DNA from: Desulfuromonadales bacterium
Lineage (GTDB): Bacteria > Desulfobacterota > Desulfuromonadia > Desulfuromonadales > Syntrophotaleaceae
DNA: 39,026 bases
Assembly: GCA_013619105.1 (NCBI GenBank)
Contig: JABXKU010000017.1
Location: 1 to 39,026 of the forward strand
Direction of reading: 5' to 3'
The notes beneath the pieces are model-generated. The model was not told the DNA's origin. It searched no databases and saw only the letters and a program-made list of their open reading frames with translations. The position numbers and the translations under genes were made by a program. Numbering within the stretch: position 1 is the first letter of the stretch; each line of letters begins with the position of its first letter. Positions 9,124 to 20,211 of this stretch are shown piece after piece.

Positions 9124-9155
9124 AAGGCCCCGGCAATAGCCGGGGCCTTTTTCTT
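9124..9155 (+). terminator. Rho-independent terminator of the efflux operon
   Basis: An 11-bp GC-rich stem (AAGGCCCCGGC / GCCGGGGCCTT, 9124-9134 and 9139-9149) with an AATA loop is followed by a T tract. It is 65 bp after the pump stop codon. Confidence 0.9.
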
Positions 9156-9206
9156 ACAAGGAAGTTTCTCATTCTGAAAGTTAGTAACCCACTCAGCGGG
9201 AACGAT

Positions 9207-9490
9207 AGAGGGTAACGGAGCGGTATTGCAGATGCGGCATTGATTTTAAACCCAACAGCCTCTTCGATCAATGTTGGGAAAAGAATCGAAACCAAGAATT
9301 TTAGCCACCAACTTTCGGAAGAGGGGCCGCGCAAAGAAATTGCTGCCGCTGTGGGATGGCACTAGCGTTGTTAGCCTTCTCCATATCTGCGTGACAGCAT
9401 GCTCCACGCAGTGGCAGCCATTTTTTGCTTACTTTTTGTTGGCTTGGACAAAAAGTATGGCGTCTGGCGGGACGCGACCCGTCGGTCTTG
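9207..9490 (-). repeat. Dispersed intergenic repeat, copy 2 (inverted)
   Basis: This block is the reverse-complement counterpart of 234-519. The shared segments run in the same order: GACCGACGGGTCGCGTC-like block, AAAAAG hairpin, TGCCACTGCGTGGAGCATGC-like block, TGGGATGGCA, TTTCTTTGCGCGGCCCCTCTT and the GCTGTTGGGTTT block near a TACCCTCT end. It occupies the whole gap between the efflux terminator and the distal end of the ATPase operon. No gene is supported inside it. Confidence 0.85.
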
Positions 9491-9534
9491 TTTTTTGTTT
9501 GGTTTATAGGTCGCCTCTTACAAACCCAGCAAAT

Positions 9535-10431
9535 TCAGAACTCTCTACCATTCTGCGCATCAACCAGAGCCTCAAAACCAGCAATCACATCAAACAGTTC
9601 TTCGGTCACACTGTTCTGGCGCAAAGTATGATAATCAGCGCGAAAAACAGCACACATCTCTTCGATATTTTTTTCGGCCCGCTGCATGGCGGCCAAGCGA
9701 GCGGCGTTCTCCGCAGCCAGGGACGCAGCAAAGGCCCGAAACAAAGAGACAAACAGATACTCGGCGATCAGAGCGGCAAACAGGGGCTGCCAGGGCGGGG
9801 AGTAAAGGGGTAGGCAGCGCCCCGGCCACGGTTGGCCACTCATAGTGGCCAGCCAATCATCGTCGGGAGGCAGCAGGTCCACCTGAAGTTGTTCATAATG
9901 GGTGGCCTTAGCGGGGGCATTATGAAACAGCAGCAGACGGGTTTCACCGTGCTGGCTTCGCCATCCCTCGAAACGGAGCAACACCTGTTGTACAGCTCCG
10001 GTGATCGCCTGGGCCGAAGAGGGCAACCGAAAGAATTCCCGCGCCTCCTCAAGCCGTTGAGCAAGCCCCGCAGCCACCTTTTCACCGACCGCCCAAACCA
10101 GGCAACAGCCACCCTCCTGGCACATCTGGCGATAAACCTCTTCGACCCCATCGAGCAACAATTCGTTAAAACGCCCGACCATACCCTGATCCGAGCCAAA
10201 GACCAGCAACACCGTCTGGCGGGGCCGTTTAATTGACCCAACCAGCGGCCGATCACGCAAAACAGCCTGCAAGCCCATTTCAACGGTCCGATAATAATCG
10301 TCCAGAGATCGTAGCGATCGTTCGTACTGATGGATATTGACCGCGGCCATGGTCTTCATGGTGCGCACCACGGTATACAGATCGTCGGCGCTGCGAATGC
10401 GTCGCTGCAGTTCCAGCAGAGCCTGGCTCAT
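9535..10431 (-). CDS. atpG: N-type ATPase gamma subunit
   Basis: A 298-residue central-shaft subunit, last gene of the ATPase operon. The N-terminal helix keeps the family pattern ([23 protein letters not shown]), equivalent to the RI..KAMKMVAAAK region of ordinary gamma subunits, and the C-terminal helix ([10 protein letters not shown]...[20 protein letters not shown]) matches the coiled-coil partner. The middle is strongly diverged, as usual for N-type gammas. Its start overlaps the atpA stop by 4 bp. No clear terminator is seen after it; the sequence passes into repeat copy 2 within about 45 bp. Confidence 0.88.
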   Translation of the reverse strand: MSQALLELQRRIRSADDLYTVVRTMKTMAAVNIHQYERSLRSLDDYYRTVEMGLQAVLRDRPLVGSIKRPRQTVLLVFGSDQGMVGRFNELLLDGVEEVYRQMCQEGGCCLVWAVGEKVAAGLAQRLEEAREFFRLPSSAQAITGAVQQVLLRFEGWRSQHGETRLLLFHNAPAKATHYEQLQVDLLPPDDDWLATMSGQPWPGRCLPLYSPPWQPLFAALIAEYLFVSLFRAFAASLAAENAARLAAMQRAEKNIEEMCAVFRADYHTLRQNSVTEELFDVIAGFEALVDAQNGREF

Positions 10432-11939
10432 GGTGCTTCCTTCAGCGCCTCGGCGGCAGCTTGCTGGAGTACCCGCAAATCGTCGTCATCGAGTTTTTCG
10501 CCCCCCTCTATTCTGGATGTGATCTCCGGCAGCAACACCAGCGCTTCGCAAACCCGATTCTCGGCCCGGGCCATGTCCCCTTCGCCGATGTCGTCGAACA
10601 GACCACAATTGACTGCATGCAGAACCATCACCTGCTCGACGGCCGTACGGGGCGCACACTGACCCTGTTTGAGTACGGCCCGTACCCTCCGACCGCGATT
10701 CAGCAGCTGGCTAGTCGCATCGTCGAGGCGAGTTCCGAAACGAGCAAAGGCTTCCAGTTCGGTGAACTGGGCATAGGCCAGGCGCAGATCACCGACCACG
10801 GCGCGATAAGCAGGCAGTTGAGCCTTGCCGCCGACTCGGGAGACCGAACGGGTGATATCGACGGCCGGCAGTAGCCCCTTCTGGAAGAGACCGGGGGACA
10901 GATAGATCTGACCGTCGGTGATGGAAATCAGGTTGGTGGGAATATAGGCGGCCAGATTCTGCGCTTCGGTTTCAATGATCGGCAAAGCGGTGAGGGAGCC
11001 GCCACCGAATTGCTCCTTTAGCCGGGTGGCCCGTTCCAGAAGTCGCGAATGAATATAGAAGATATCGCCTGGAAAGGCTTCCCGACCGGGGGGCCGGCGT
11101 AACAACAGGGACAATTCACGGTAGGCCCGAGCATGGCGGGTCAGGTCGTCATAGACCACCAACACATCCCGCCCCTGTTCCATAAAATATTCACCAATGG
11201 TGGTAGCGGCATAGGGAGCAATGTACTGCTGGCCCGGCGGATCATCCCCTTCGGCGACTACCACCGTGGTGTAATCCATCGCCCCCCGTTCCCGTAACTG
11301 GGCCACCACCGAAGCGACACTGGATGCCCGCTGACCAATAGCACAATAAACACACAAGACCCCCTTGTCGTGCTGGTTAAGAATGGTGTCAACGGCCAGG
11401 GCCGTCTTACCGGTCTGCCGGTCACCGAGAATCAACTCGCGCTGACCACGACCAATGGGGACCAGAGCGTCGACCACCTTGATGCCGGTCATCAGCGGTT
11501 CAGTGACCGGCAGCCGCTCCATGATAGCCGGGGCCGGTCGCTCCACCGGCCGGCGCTCATGATAGGGAACCGGCCCACTTCCGTCCCGCGCCTGTCCCGT
11601 CGGATCAACCACCCGGCCAAGGAGCCCCTCGCCCACCGCCACATCCAGCACCCGGTCGGTGCTGATCACCTCATCACCGGCTTGCAAGGCGCTATAATCA
11701 CCGAGCATGGCCACCCCGATCTCCCGAGAGTCGAGGTCTAAAGCCAGCCCCAGTACGCCTCCGGGAAAAGCCAGCAGCTCTTCGCTGCGAACCCTTTGCA
11801 GGCCTCGAACCCGGGCGATGCCCCGCCCGACATAGGAAAGCCGTCCGACCTGCTGAAGCAGCAGCTGCGGCTCCATGGTGGTTATGGTCCGGCGCAAAAC
11901 TCCGAGGGTTTCGTCCAGCAAGCCACTGAAGCCGCTCAT
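10428..11939 (-). CDS. atpA: N-type ATPase alpha subunit
   Basis: A 503-residue F1 alpha subunit (non-catalytic nucleotide site). It has the beta-barrel N-domain, the P-loop GDRQTGKT at 172-179, the [10 protein letters not shown] Walker-B region, and the [14 protein letters not shown] motif followed by the VGGKAQ signature segment. The N-terminus lacks the usual delta-binding extension seen in housekeeping alphas. It overlaps both neighbours by 4 bp. Its context in the order D-C-Q-R-B-E-F-A-G identifies the N-type subclass. Confidence 0.95.
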   Translation of the reverse strand: MSGFSGLLDETLGVLRRTITTMEPQLLLQQVGRLSYVGRGIARVRGLQRVRSEELLAFPGGVLGLALDLDSREIGVAMLGDYSALQAGDEVISTDRVLDVAVGEGLLGRVVDPTGQARDGSGPVPYHERRPVERPAPAIMERLPVTEPLMTGIKVVDALVPIGRGQRELILGDRQTGKTALAVDTILNQHDKGVLCVYCAIGQRASSVASVVAQLRERGAMDYTTVVVAEGDDPPGQQYIAPYAATTIGEYFMEQGRDVLVVYDDLTRHARAYRELSLLLRRPPGREAFPGDIFYIHSRLLERATRLKEQFGGGSLTALPIIETEAQNLAAYIPTNLISITDGQIYLSPGLFQKGLLPAVDITRSVSRVGGKAQLPAYRAVVGDLRLAYAQFTELEAFARFGTRLDDATSQLLNRGRRVRAVLKQGQCAPRTAVEQVMVLHAVNCGLFDDIGEGDMARAENRVCEALVLLPEITSRIEGGEKLDDDDLRVLQQAAAEALKEAP

Positions 11940-12721
11940 AAACTCCTCCGTCCCCCTTCCCCAGTCCCGTCAACCTCTTCTAGCTGCAGGTCGATCTGCC
12001 GCTCCAGTTCGGCAAAGTAGCTGTCCACCCCCCAAGACAGCTTCAGTCCGCCGAGGATTAATTCGATACCCAGGGGCATATCGTCTGCGATGCAATAGCT
12101 GATCGCCGCGTCGGGACCAAGTAGCGGTTGCAGGCCGGCTTCAAGACGGCTACGGATGGGATCCTCCAGAGTTACCGCGCTTCGCACCAGGACCCCGGAG
12201 GTTTCCGCCGCCGTGCGACAACTCGACTGCTGCTCCTGGTCCAAAGCGGCGAAACGGGCGACAAAACGCTCCGCTAACAGCGTAGCCAGATCGCAACCGG
12301 TTAGATCGTTGAGGGCTTTACGGGCGATCTGCAACACTTCGCTGCCGATGCGCTTTTTCAGGTCGGCCATGAACAGCTGACGGTCTCGACAGACTGCGGC
12401 CTTCCAGGCTTCGGTTAATGCGGAGGCTTCAGCTCGTCCCTGGTCGATCAATTGCTGACGGTGCTGACCAGCTTCTTCGGCTACCTGGTGCAGACTCTCC
12501 GTCCGCGTTTCTTCCAACTCCCGATTCAGGCGCTGATATTCGGCGGCCTCTTCTCTAGCGACCTCATGCTCCTGGCGAGCCTCCTGCAGCCGACCTTCGA
12601 TGCGGGCCTCGCGCCGCTCCATAGCCTGCAGAATCGGCCCGTAAAGAAACCGCTTTAACAGCCAGATCAGCAACAGAAAGTTGACCGTCTGGGCTGCGAC
12701 GGTAAACCAGTCGATAAGCAT
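11936..12721 (-). CDS. atpF: N-type ATPase b subunit with delta-like C-terminal domain
   Basis: A 261-residue peripheral stalk protein, longer than the usual 160-residue b subunit. One N-terminal membrane helix ([20 protein letters not shown]) leads into a long charged coiled coil (about 30-130). The last roughly 90 residues look like the delta/OSCP C-terminal domain: [19 protein letters not shown] followed by [22 protein letters not shown]. No separate atpH (delta) gene occurs in this operon, which supports a fused role. It starts 4 bp after the atpE stop and overlaps atpA by 4 bp. Confidence 0.88.
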   Translation of the reverse strand: MLIDWFTVAAQTVNFLLLIWLLKRFLYGPILQAMERREARIEGRLQEARQEHEVAREEAAEYQRLNRELEETRTESLHQVAEEAGQHRQQLIDQGRAEASALTEAWKAAVCRDRQLFMADLKKRIGSEVLQIARKALNDLTGCDLATLLAERFVARFAALDQEQQSSCRTAAETSGVLVRSAVTLEDPIRSRLEAGLQPLLGPDAAISYCIADDMPLGIELILGGLKLSWGVDSYFAELERQIDLQLEEVDGTGEGGRRSL

Positions 12722-12724
12722 CGT

Positions 12725-13006
12725 CTAGCCTCCCGCCGACTGGCCGACAAAGTACTGCCAGAAGGGATTAGCAAAGATCAGGATCATGGCCACGACAAAA
12801 CAGTAGATAGCCGTCGACTCGACCATTGCCAGCCCGACAAACAGGGTGCGGGTGATGGTATTGGCTTCATCGGGTTGCTGAGCTAGAGCGCTTAAAGCCT
12901 GAGCCAGAGCTCGCCCTTCACCGAGGGCCGGGCCGATGGCGCCGATAGCGATACACAGTCCAGCCGAGATAATTGAGGCAACGGCCACCCATCCGAGACT
13001 ATCCAT
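12725..13006 (-). CDS. atpE: N-type ATPase c subunit (rotor ring)
   Basis: A 93-residue two-helix hairpin forming the ion-carrying ring. The polar loop reads LAQQPDE. The outer helix carries the ion-binding carboxylate in VESTAIY (E63-S64-T65), the pattern linked with sodium binding. The inner helix has GPALGEG with a second glutamate, E30, where the sodium F-ATPase of Ilyobacter has glutamine. Such two-carboxylate c subunits occur in N-type ATPases, and one has been reported as proton-coupled, so ion choice is open. The frame extends to an ATG at 13027 inside atpB, but the ATG at 13006 has a perfect AAGGAGG 5 nt upstream and is preferred. Confidence 0.92.
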   Translation of the reverse strand: MDSLGWVAVASIISAGLCIAIGAIGPALGEGRALAQALSALAQQPDEANTITRTLFVGLAMVESTAIYCFVVAMILIFANPFWQYFVGQSAGG

Positions 13007-13703
13007 GTAAACCTCCTTGTCCGTCATCTTCCCGAACCCGTTGCACCTTGGCTGCGGCCGCGATATAGACCGCCGCTAGAATGGCAAAGATATAGGCTTG
13101 AATAACGCCGGTGATCAGTCCGAGAAGTTGCATGACCACCGGAAAAAACAGCGGCGTGACCGTCAGCAAAATGCCGGCAATCATACTACCGCTCATGATA
13201 TTGCCGAACAGGCGCACCGCCAAAGCCAAGGTACGGGACAGTTCGCCGAGAATGTTAAAGGGCAGCATGAAGACAGAGGGTTTGATATACATCCCGAAAA
13301 AGCCACCCCAGCCCCGACGCCGAATCCCCCACCAGGGCACCGCGACAAAAACACTGATCGCCAGAGCCGCGGTGGTCGATAAGGAGCCGGTCGGCGGCCG
13401 ATAGCCCGGAACCACCGCCAGCAAATTGGCAAACAGCACAAATATGAATAAGGTGCCGAGAAATGGCAGAAACTCCCGGGCTGGAGACAGCCCCATATCG
13501 GCAATCTGCTGCTCGATTCCAGAGACCAACACTTCGAGCAAATTTTGCCAGCGGCTGAGTTTGCCGTCGTCTCGCAAACGCCGGGTCACCAGGGCCGAAC
13601 CGACTGTCAGCAGCAGAATATTCAGCCAAGTTAGAACAATGGTGAGGTTGAGCTTAGCGAAGCCTGCCTGCCAGAGGATAATACTATCGGGGCTGAGTTC
13701 CAT
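12999..13703 (-). CDS. atpB: N-type ATPase a subunit
   Basis: A 234-residue inner-membrane stator channel. It has about five to six hydrophobic segments and the essential arginine in LALAVRLFGNIMSG (R164), equivalent to R210 of the E. coli protein. The ATG at 13703 overlaps the atpR stop as TGATG; a GTG directly before it (13706) is the alternative. It ends 8 bp inside atpE's chosen start, so translation is coupled. Ions enter the c ring through half-channels formed here. Confidence 0.92.
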   Translation of the reverse strand: MELSPDSIILWQAGFAKLNLTIVLTWLNILLLTVGSALVTRRLRDDGKLSRWQNLLEVLVSGIEQQIADMGLSPAREFLPFLGTLFIFVLFANLLAVVPGYRPPTGSLSTTAALAISVFVAVPWWGIRRRGWGGFFGMYIKPSVFMLPFNILGELSRTLALAVRLFGNIMSGSMIAGILLTVTPLFFPVVMQLLGLITGVIQAYIFAILAAVYIAAAAKVQRVREDDGQGGLHG

Positions 13704-14014
13704 CACGCATCCTGCTTATCGTCACGAACCGGTTGCACTCTTGGAGATCGCTTGGCCATCAGCCATAGTTGACGGGACACCAGGAAGCCGACACCGGCAG
13801 CCAGTAAATTCTCATAGCCTCTGGATGCCAGCAGATAGAAGCCGGCCAACACCAGCATCAACCGCAACAGTAAACTCAAGCTGTAGAAACGGTAGGGCGT
13901 CCGAGTGTTGGCTAATCGACAAACGGTCAGCCACAGCCCGGCAAAGTAACCGGCCCCTAATGCCGCACCGGCAGCCAGCGCCATGCCTAACCCTGTCAGG
14001 TCAGTCCCGGTCAT
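13703..14014 (-). CDS. atpR: N-type ATPase accessory membrane subunit AtpR
   Basis: A 103-residue protein with three predicted membrane segments (LGMALAAGAALGAGYFAGLWLTV, LLLRLMLVLAGFYLLA in two parts, NLLAAGVGFLVSRQLWLMA). By size, topology and position between atpQ and atpB it is AtpR, found only in N-type ATPase operons. The intramembrane arginine in SLLLRLML fits the idea that AtpR contacts the c-ring carboxylates during assembly. The ATG at 14014 follows GAGGAGG at good spacing; an ATG far upstream (14101) lies inside atpQ and is unlikely. Confidence 0.85.
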   Translation of the reverse strand: MTGTDLTGLGMALAAGAALGAGYFAGLWLTVCRLANTRTPYRFYSLSLLLRLMLVLAGFYLLASRGYENLLAAGVGFLVSRQLWLMAKRSPRVQPVRDDKQDA

Positions 14015-14365
14015 CTTGATCCTCCTCGTAAGGTTCACCACGATCCTTGGTAATTTCGCGGCGCTCTCGGCTGACCCAGAACCAGGCATTGAGACAGCCA
14101 AGAGCCATTCCGATCACCAGCAACATCAGGGTCCAGGAATGGGGACCGGGCCAGCGCCGGTCGACCCAGACGCCTAGGGCCGTCAGACTCACCGTCGGAA
14201 TAGCCACCGACCAGCCGACCAGGCCGAACATACCGAGCCCGAACCAGGCCGGACGCTCTCCCTGCTGTCTAGCCCGCAGAAACCGGCTGCGTCGGGCTAC
14301 CAAACGGCGGCGAAATTGTTCCTCTGCAAGAGACTTGCCCCGGTCGGCGGGCTGCTTATCGGGAT

Positions 14366-14369
<4 letters not shown>
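14001..14369 (-). CDS. atpQ: N-type ATPase accessory subunit AtpQ (AtpI-like)
   Basis: A 122-residue protein with a charged N-terminus, two membrane helices (FGLGMFGLVGWSVAIPTVSL and SWTLMLLVIGMALGCLNAWF) joined by GVWVDRRWPGPHSW, and an acidic tail. This is the AtpI-like family; such proteins help ring assembly or ion supply. It overlaps atpC by 4 bp upstream and atpR by 14 bp downstream, consistent with a tightly coupled operon. Confidence 0.87.
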
Positions 14370-16478
<2,109 letters not shown>

Positions 16479-18887
16479 ATGAAGATACTGTCCGGCAAGT
16501 CCTGGGGCATGATTCTGTTGCTTTTGCTAATACCCTCGCTGCTTTTTTCTGCCGAAACGGTCGTACCACAAGAGCCGCTACCTCTGCCCGGGACGATAGA
16601 AATCATTCCGCGGCTGGGGCTTTTGAACGAGCAGGCATCCGCCCTGCAAGGCCGACTTGTCGGGTTAAGTGAAACAGAGTCCTTTGAAAAACCCCTGGAG
16701 ACGCTCAGCGAGACACAACAGAAGTTGAGCGAAGGGATCACCCAGTTCGAAGCCGACGGCTGGAGCTTCGACCGCTTGCTCGCAGGGCGGGAACATGGAG
16801 TGGAGCAGAAAAACAATCTCGCCAAATTGCTAAACACCATCTCCGGCAAGCTGCTCGAACTGGACGGCCTGCGTCAAGGCTGGCAGGAGCAGCAGGATTT
16901 TTGGAAAAAATGGCATCGGGCCGGCCTACCCGACCTGCCCAAAGATCAGCAGGAGACTTTCAACAAAGCCACCGGCACTATTGAAAGTGCGCTCAATCAG
17001 ATCAACGCAGCCAGTAAACCCCTGGTGGCGCTACAGAACGAGGTGTTTCAACTACAGGAGCAGAACCAGCTGTCCCTTGGAAAAATCGAAGAAATGCTGC
17101 AGGTCATGCGCGGCAAAGCCTTTGAGAAAACCGATAGATCCTTCACCAACCCGTCCTTTTATCGCCAGTTCAACCGGGACCTGATCAAAGAAGCACTCAA
17201 GAACCTGCGTCAGGTGACAAAATTCGACCAGGGATTTTTTCGCCAAAAGGGCTGGGTTGTTGCTTTGCAATTTCTCCTCGCCACCGGTCTGGCCAGTTTC
17301 ATTATGTTCAGGCAAGACAAAGGGCGAGTCTCCGAAGAATGGCAATTTCTTATTCAGCACCCCCTGGCCACCGGGGTCTTTGTCGCCGTGGCTGCCCTTA
17401 GCTTCCTGTATGGGGCCATTCCCGAACTTTGGCGATTATTGATGATTTTCCTGGCAGCTTTTTCCTCTGCCACTCTGGTTTCGGGCCTGCTGAAAAGCCG
17501 CTGTAAGATCCTGATGGCCTACCTGATGGCCACTCTGCTGGTCGTATCCACCGCCATGCAGATTATCGCCCTGCCGACGCCCCTCTACCGGCTCTACCTG
17601 ACCCTACTCTCTTTAAGCGGAATCCCCTTTCTGCTGCTGCTGGCTACCCGTTGCCGCAAAACCCTCCATGGTAGAATTGACGGTTTCGTTCTGGCCCTGC
17701 GCCTCGGGGCGGCTATCCTGAGCTTGGCTTTTCTGGCTCAGTTCGGCGGTTTCATTAACCTTTCGGCACGGCTTTTCGAATCCTCCAACAAAACCGTCTT
17801 TCTCGGCCTGTTTGCAGCTATGACCATACGTCTCTGCCGGGGGGGCCTCGACTATCTGTTCGGGCAGCCATTTTTTCGTCGCCAGCATTTTTTCAGTCAT
17901 TTTGGTGATGAACTTCGTGGCCACCTGAAAAAGGCCTTGCAGGTCTTCATTCTCGGCAATTCGTTCCTCTATCTGTTAGTCATCTGGGGGCTCTTCGATG
18001 CACCCGGCGAAGCCTGGTCACTGTTCATGCAGTTTGGTATCACCCTGGGGCAAACCAGAGTAACCCTGCACATGGTTCTGATCGCTATGCTTGCCATGTA
18101 TGCCGCAGTACAGATCTCCTGGCTGCTGCGCGCCCTGCTAGAATCCGAATTTTTTCCCCGCAGTGCCATCGACCGGGGCATTCGCGACTCGATTAAAAAG
18201 CTGCTGCATTACAGCCTGGTTCTTGTCGGCTTTATTTTTGCCCTGAGCCTGCTGGGGGTAACCCCGCAAAACTTTGTGGTCTTAGCCGGCGCCTTCGGCA
18301 TCGGCATCGGTTTCGGACTACAGAATATTGTCAATAACTTCGTCAGCGGTTTGATTTTGCTCTTTGAGCGGCCCATCAAACTTGGCGACATGATCATGGT
18401 CGATAATGAATGGGCCTATGTCAGAAATATCGGCCTACGCTCAACGACCATTGAGACCTTTGATCTGTCGGAAATCATTGTCCCCAACTCAGACCTGATA
18501 TCGCAAAAGGTCACCAACTGGACCCTGTCCAGCGAACAGAGTCGGGTCACGTTGCCAATCGGGGTTGCATACGGTAGCGATATACAGCTAGTCCTTAAAA
18601 TTCTAAAAAATTGCGCCGAACGGCACCCAAAAGTCCTCAAATCCCCAGAACCTTCTGTCCTCTTTACTGAATTTGGCGAAAGCTCCCTCGACTTTCAACT
18701 GCGGACCTGGATTGCCAATGCGAACGGCCGACTGGAGGTAAAAAGTGATCTGCTGCAAGCTATAGACGATCAGTTCCGCCTGTCTGGGGTAGAAATTCCC
18801 TTTCCACAACGGGATCTACACCTGCGGTCCATTGATGAAGCCCTGCTGGATCGACTTTCCGGCGGTCACAAGGATCCGCAAACCTGA
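16479..18887 (+). CDS. Large MscS-family mechanosensitive channel
   Basis: An 802-residue inner-membrane channel that opens on membrane tension to release solutes. A signal peptide (ILLLLLIPSLLFSAE) leads to a coiled-coil periplasmic domain (about 30-240), then about eight extra membrane helices (about 260-540), as in MscK/YnaI-type large members. The MscS core follows: pore helix rich in Gly/Ala (LAGAFGIGIGFGLQNIVNNF, about residues 600-620), the beta domain (FERPIKLGDMIMV...IIVPNSDLISQKVTNWT) and the alpha/beta cage ending with GVEIPFPQRDLHLR. The ATG at 16479 has GGAG 7 nt upstream; the frame extends to 16323 without support. It is monocistronic between the ATPase operon and fabH. Confidence 0.92.
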   Translation: MKILSGKSWGMILLLLLIPSLLFSAETVVPQEPLPLPGTIEIIPRLGLLNEQASALQGRLVGLSETESFEKPLETLSETQQKLSEGITQFEADGWSFDRLLAGREHGVEQKNNLAKLLNTISGKLLELDGLRQGWQEQQDFWKKWHRAGLPDLPKDQQETFNKATGTIESALNQINAASKPLVALQNEVFQLQEQNQLSLGKIEEMLQVMRGKAFEKTDRSFTNPSFYRQFNRDLIKEALKNLRQVTKFDQGFFRQKGWVVALQFLLATGLASFIMFRQDKGRVSEEWQFLIQHPLATGVFVAVAALSFLYGAIPELWRLLMIFLAAFSSATLVSGLLKSRCKILMAYLMATLLVVSTAMQIIALPTPLYRLYLTLLSLSGIPFLLLLATRCRKTLHGRIDGFVLALRLGAAILSLAFLAQFGGFINLSARLFESSNKTVFLGLFAAMTIRLCRGGLDYLFGQPFFRRQHFFSHFGDELRGHLKKALQVFILGNSFLYLLVIWGLFDAPGEAWSLFMQFGITLGQTRVTLHMVLIAMLAMYAAVQISWLLRALLESEFFPRSAIDRGIRDSIKKLLHYSLVLVGFIFALSLLGVTPQNFVVLAGAFGIGIGFGLQNIVNNFVSGLILLFERPIKLGDMIMVDNEWAYVRNIGLRSTTIETFDLSEIIVPNSDLISQKVTNWTLSSEQSRVTLPIGVAYGSDIQLVLKILKNCAERHPKVLKSPEPSVLFTEFGESSLDFQLRTWIANANGRLEVKSDLLQAIDDQFRLSGVEIPFPQRDLHLRSIDEALLDRLSGGHKDPQT

Positions 18888-18969
18888 GCTTTGGCAAAGC
18901 GCTTAACCGAGGCCAAGTTTGTTCACATCAAACAAGCGACCGTGCAGGCTTAAAAAAGCTGCCGCCCCC

Positions 18970-18998
18970 TTGAGGGAACGATCTAAACATGTTAAGTT
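18970..18998 (+). promoter_or_regulatory. Candidate promoter for fabH
   Basis: TTGAGG (18970-18975) and TAAGTT (18993-18998) are 17 bp apart, 37 bp before the fabH start codon. The -10 match is poor, so this is tentative. Confidence 0.35.
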
Positions 18999-19034
18999 GG
19001 CAGCGTTTTTTAACGTCTTTGCCAGGAGAGCAAG

Positions 19035-20024
19035 ATGACTAATACACCTCAGACCATGATTCTCGGTACCGGCCGTGCCGTACCGGAAAAAATTCTTACC
19101 AATGCCGATCTGGAAAAAATAGTCGACACCAACGACCAGTGGATTGTCGAACGGTCCGGTATTCGTGAGCGGCATGTTGCCGAAAAGGGTGCCCCCCTTT
19201 CCGAATTGGCAGCTGAAGCAGCCCGCAAGGCTATTGAAGACGCCGGTCTTGAAGCGAAAGATATCGATCTCATCATTCTCGCCACCGTTACCGGCGACAT
19301 GAAGTTTCCGGCTACCGCTTGCTTTATTCAAGAACTGCTCGGTGCCAAAAATGCTGCGGCCTTCGACATCGCCGCCGCCTGCTCCGGTTTTATCTATGGA
19401 CTGCAGATTGCGGAAAGCATGATGCGCAACCAGACCTATCGCCACGCCCTAGTTATTGGAGGCGACATACTGACCTCCATAGTTGACTGGGAGGACCGTA
19501 ATACCTGCGTGCTCTTCGGAGACGGAGCCGGAGCCGTAGTTCTCGGACCCAGCCAAGACGAGCGCGGCATTATATCTACCTATATCGGTAGTGACGGCGG
19601 TTACAGCAACTTGCTGTACAATGCCGGTTGCGGCTGCATCAATATGCCGACAGAGGAAAACATCAAGGAAAAAATCCACACCGTTCGCATGGAAGGTAAA
19701 GAGGTTTTCCGCCATGCTGTTGTTGCCATGAGCAAAGCCATGAAAAAAGTCCTCAAGCAGGCCGACATGACCAGCGACCAGCTCGATCTGGTTATCTCTC
19801 ACCAGGCCAACCTGCGCATCATTGAGGCCTTGGCCAAACGACTAAAGCTCAACAGCGAACAGACCTATGTCAACGTTGACCGTTTCGGCAACACATCAGC
19901 GGCTTCCATACCTATCGCCCTCGACGAAGCCAGACGAAACGGTGTCATTAAGCCGGGCTCTCTGATTGGCCTGGTCGCCTTCGGCGGCGGTTTCACCTGG
20001 GCGTCCGGTATTATTCGGCTCTGA
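19035..20024 (+). CDS. fabH: Beta-ketoacyl-ACP synthase III
   Basis: A 329-residue FabH-type enzyme that condenses acetyl-CoA (or another acyl-CoA) with malonyl-ACP to start fatty acid synthesis. The catalytic triad is visible: C116 in AAACSGF, H256 in ISHQANLRI and N286 in FGNTSAAS. The glycine-rich end VAFGGGFTWASG matches the family C-terminus. The ATG at 19035 follows AGGAG at good spacing. It stands alone between the MscS gene and a strong terminator rather than in a fab cluster, so it may be a second, specialised copy; this is inference since the rest of the genome is not visible. Confidence 0.94.
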   Translation: MTNTPQTMILGTGRAVPEKILTNADLEKIVDTNDQWIVERSGIRERHVAEKGAPLSELAAEAARKAIEDAGLEAKDIDLIILATVTGDMKFPATACFIQELLGAKNAAAFDIAAACSGFIYGLQIAESMMRNQTYRHALVIGGDILTSIVDWEDRNTCVLFGDGAGAVVLGPSQDERGIISTYIGSDGGYSNLLYNAGCGCINMPTEENIKEKIHTVRMEGKEVFRHAVVAMSKAMKKVLKQADMTSDQLDLVISHQANLRIIEALAKRLKLNSEQTYVNVDRFGNTSAASIPIALDEARRNGVIKPGSLIGLVAFGGGFTWASGIIRL

Positions 20025-20053
20025 TTTAATACCGCTTTTAATCTAGATACTCA

Positions 20054-20098
20054 AAAAGAAAGCCCTTTGCCAACCAGGCAAAGGGCTTTCTTTTTGTT
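20054..20098 (+). terminator. Strong bidirectional-type terminator after fabH
   Basis: A perfect 19-bp stem (arms 20054-20072 and 20077-20095, centred on GCCCTTTGCC/GGCAAAGGGC) with a 4-nt loop. The stem itself has A-rich and T-rich outer parts, so it can act in both directions. Confidence 0.92.
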
Positions 20099-20133
20099 CA
20101 AATGAAGCTTTCTGACCAGACCCGACTCAGCCT

Positions 20134-20169
20134 ACAAAAAAAGAGAGCCGGCGCAAGCGCCGGCTCTCT
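20134..20169 (-). terminator. Terminator of the AmiS/UreI gene
   Basis: A 12-bp stem (AGAGAGCCGGCG 20142-20153 / CGCCGGCTCTCT 20158-20169) has an A run on the plus strand at 20136-20142, giving a U tract for minus-strand transcripts. It lies about 43 bp after the channel gene's stop. Confidence 0.88.
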
Positions 20170-20211
20170 AAAGGTAAACCACGGGGACAAGTCCCCGCTA
20201 TTCAACTTGTC

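Noticed and set aside
175-9490. A composite transposon enclosing cysM and the efflux genes
   Set aside because: The flanking repeats carry no transposase and no terminal inverted repeats or target duplications are visible; only repeat-mediated rearrangement is suggested.
9271-9813. A 180-codon gene on the plus strand between the efflux and ATPase operons
   Set aside because: It crosses repeat copy 2 and runs into antisense of atpG without any protein-like features.
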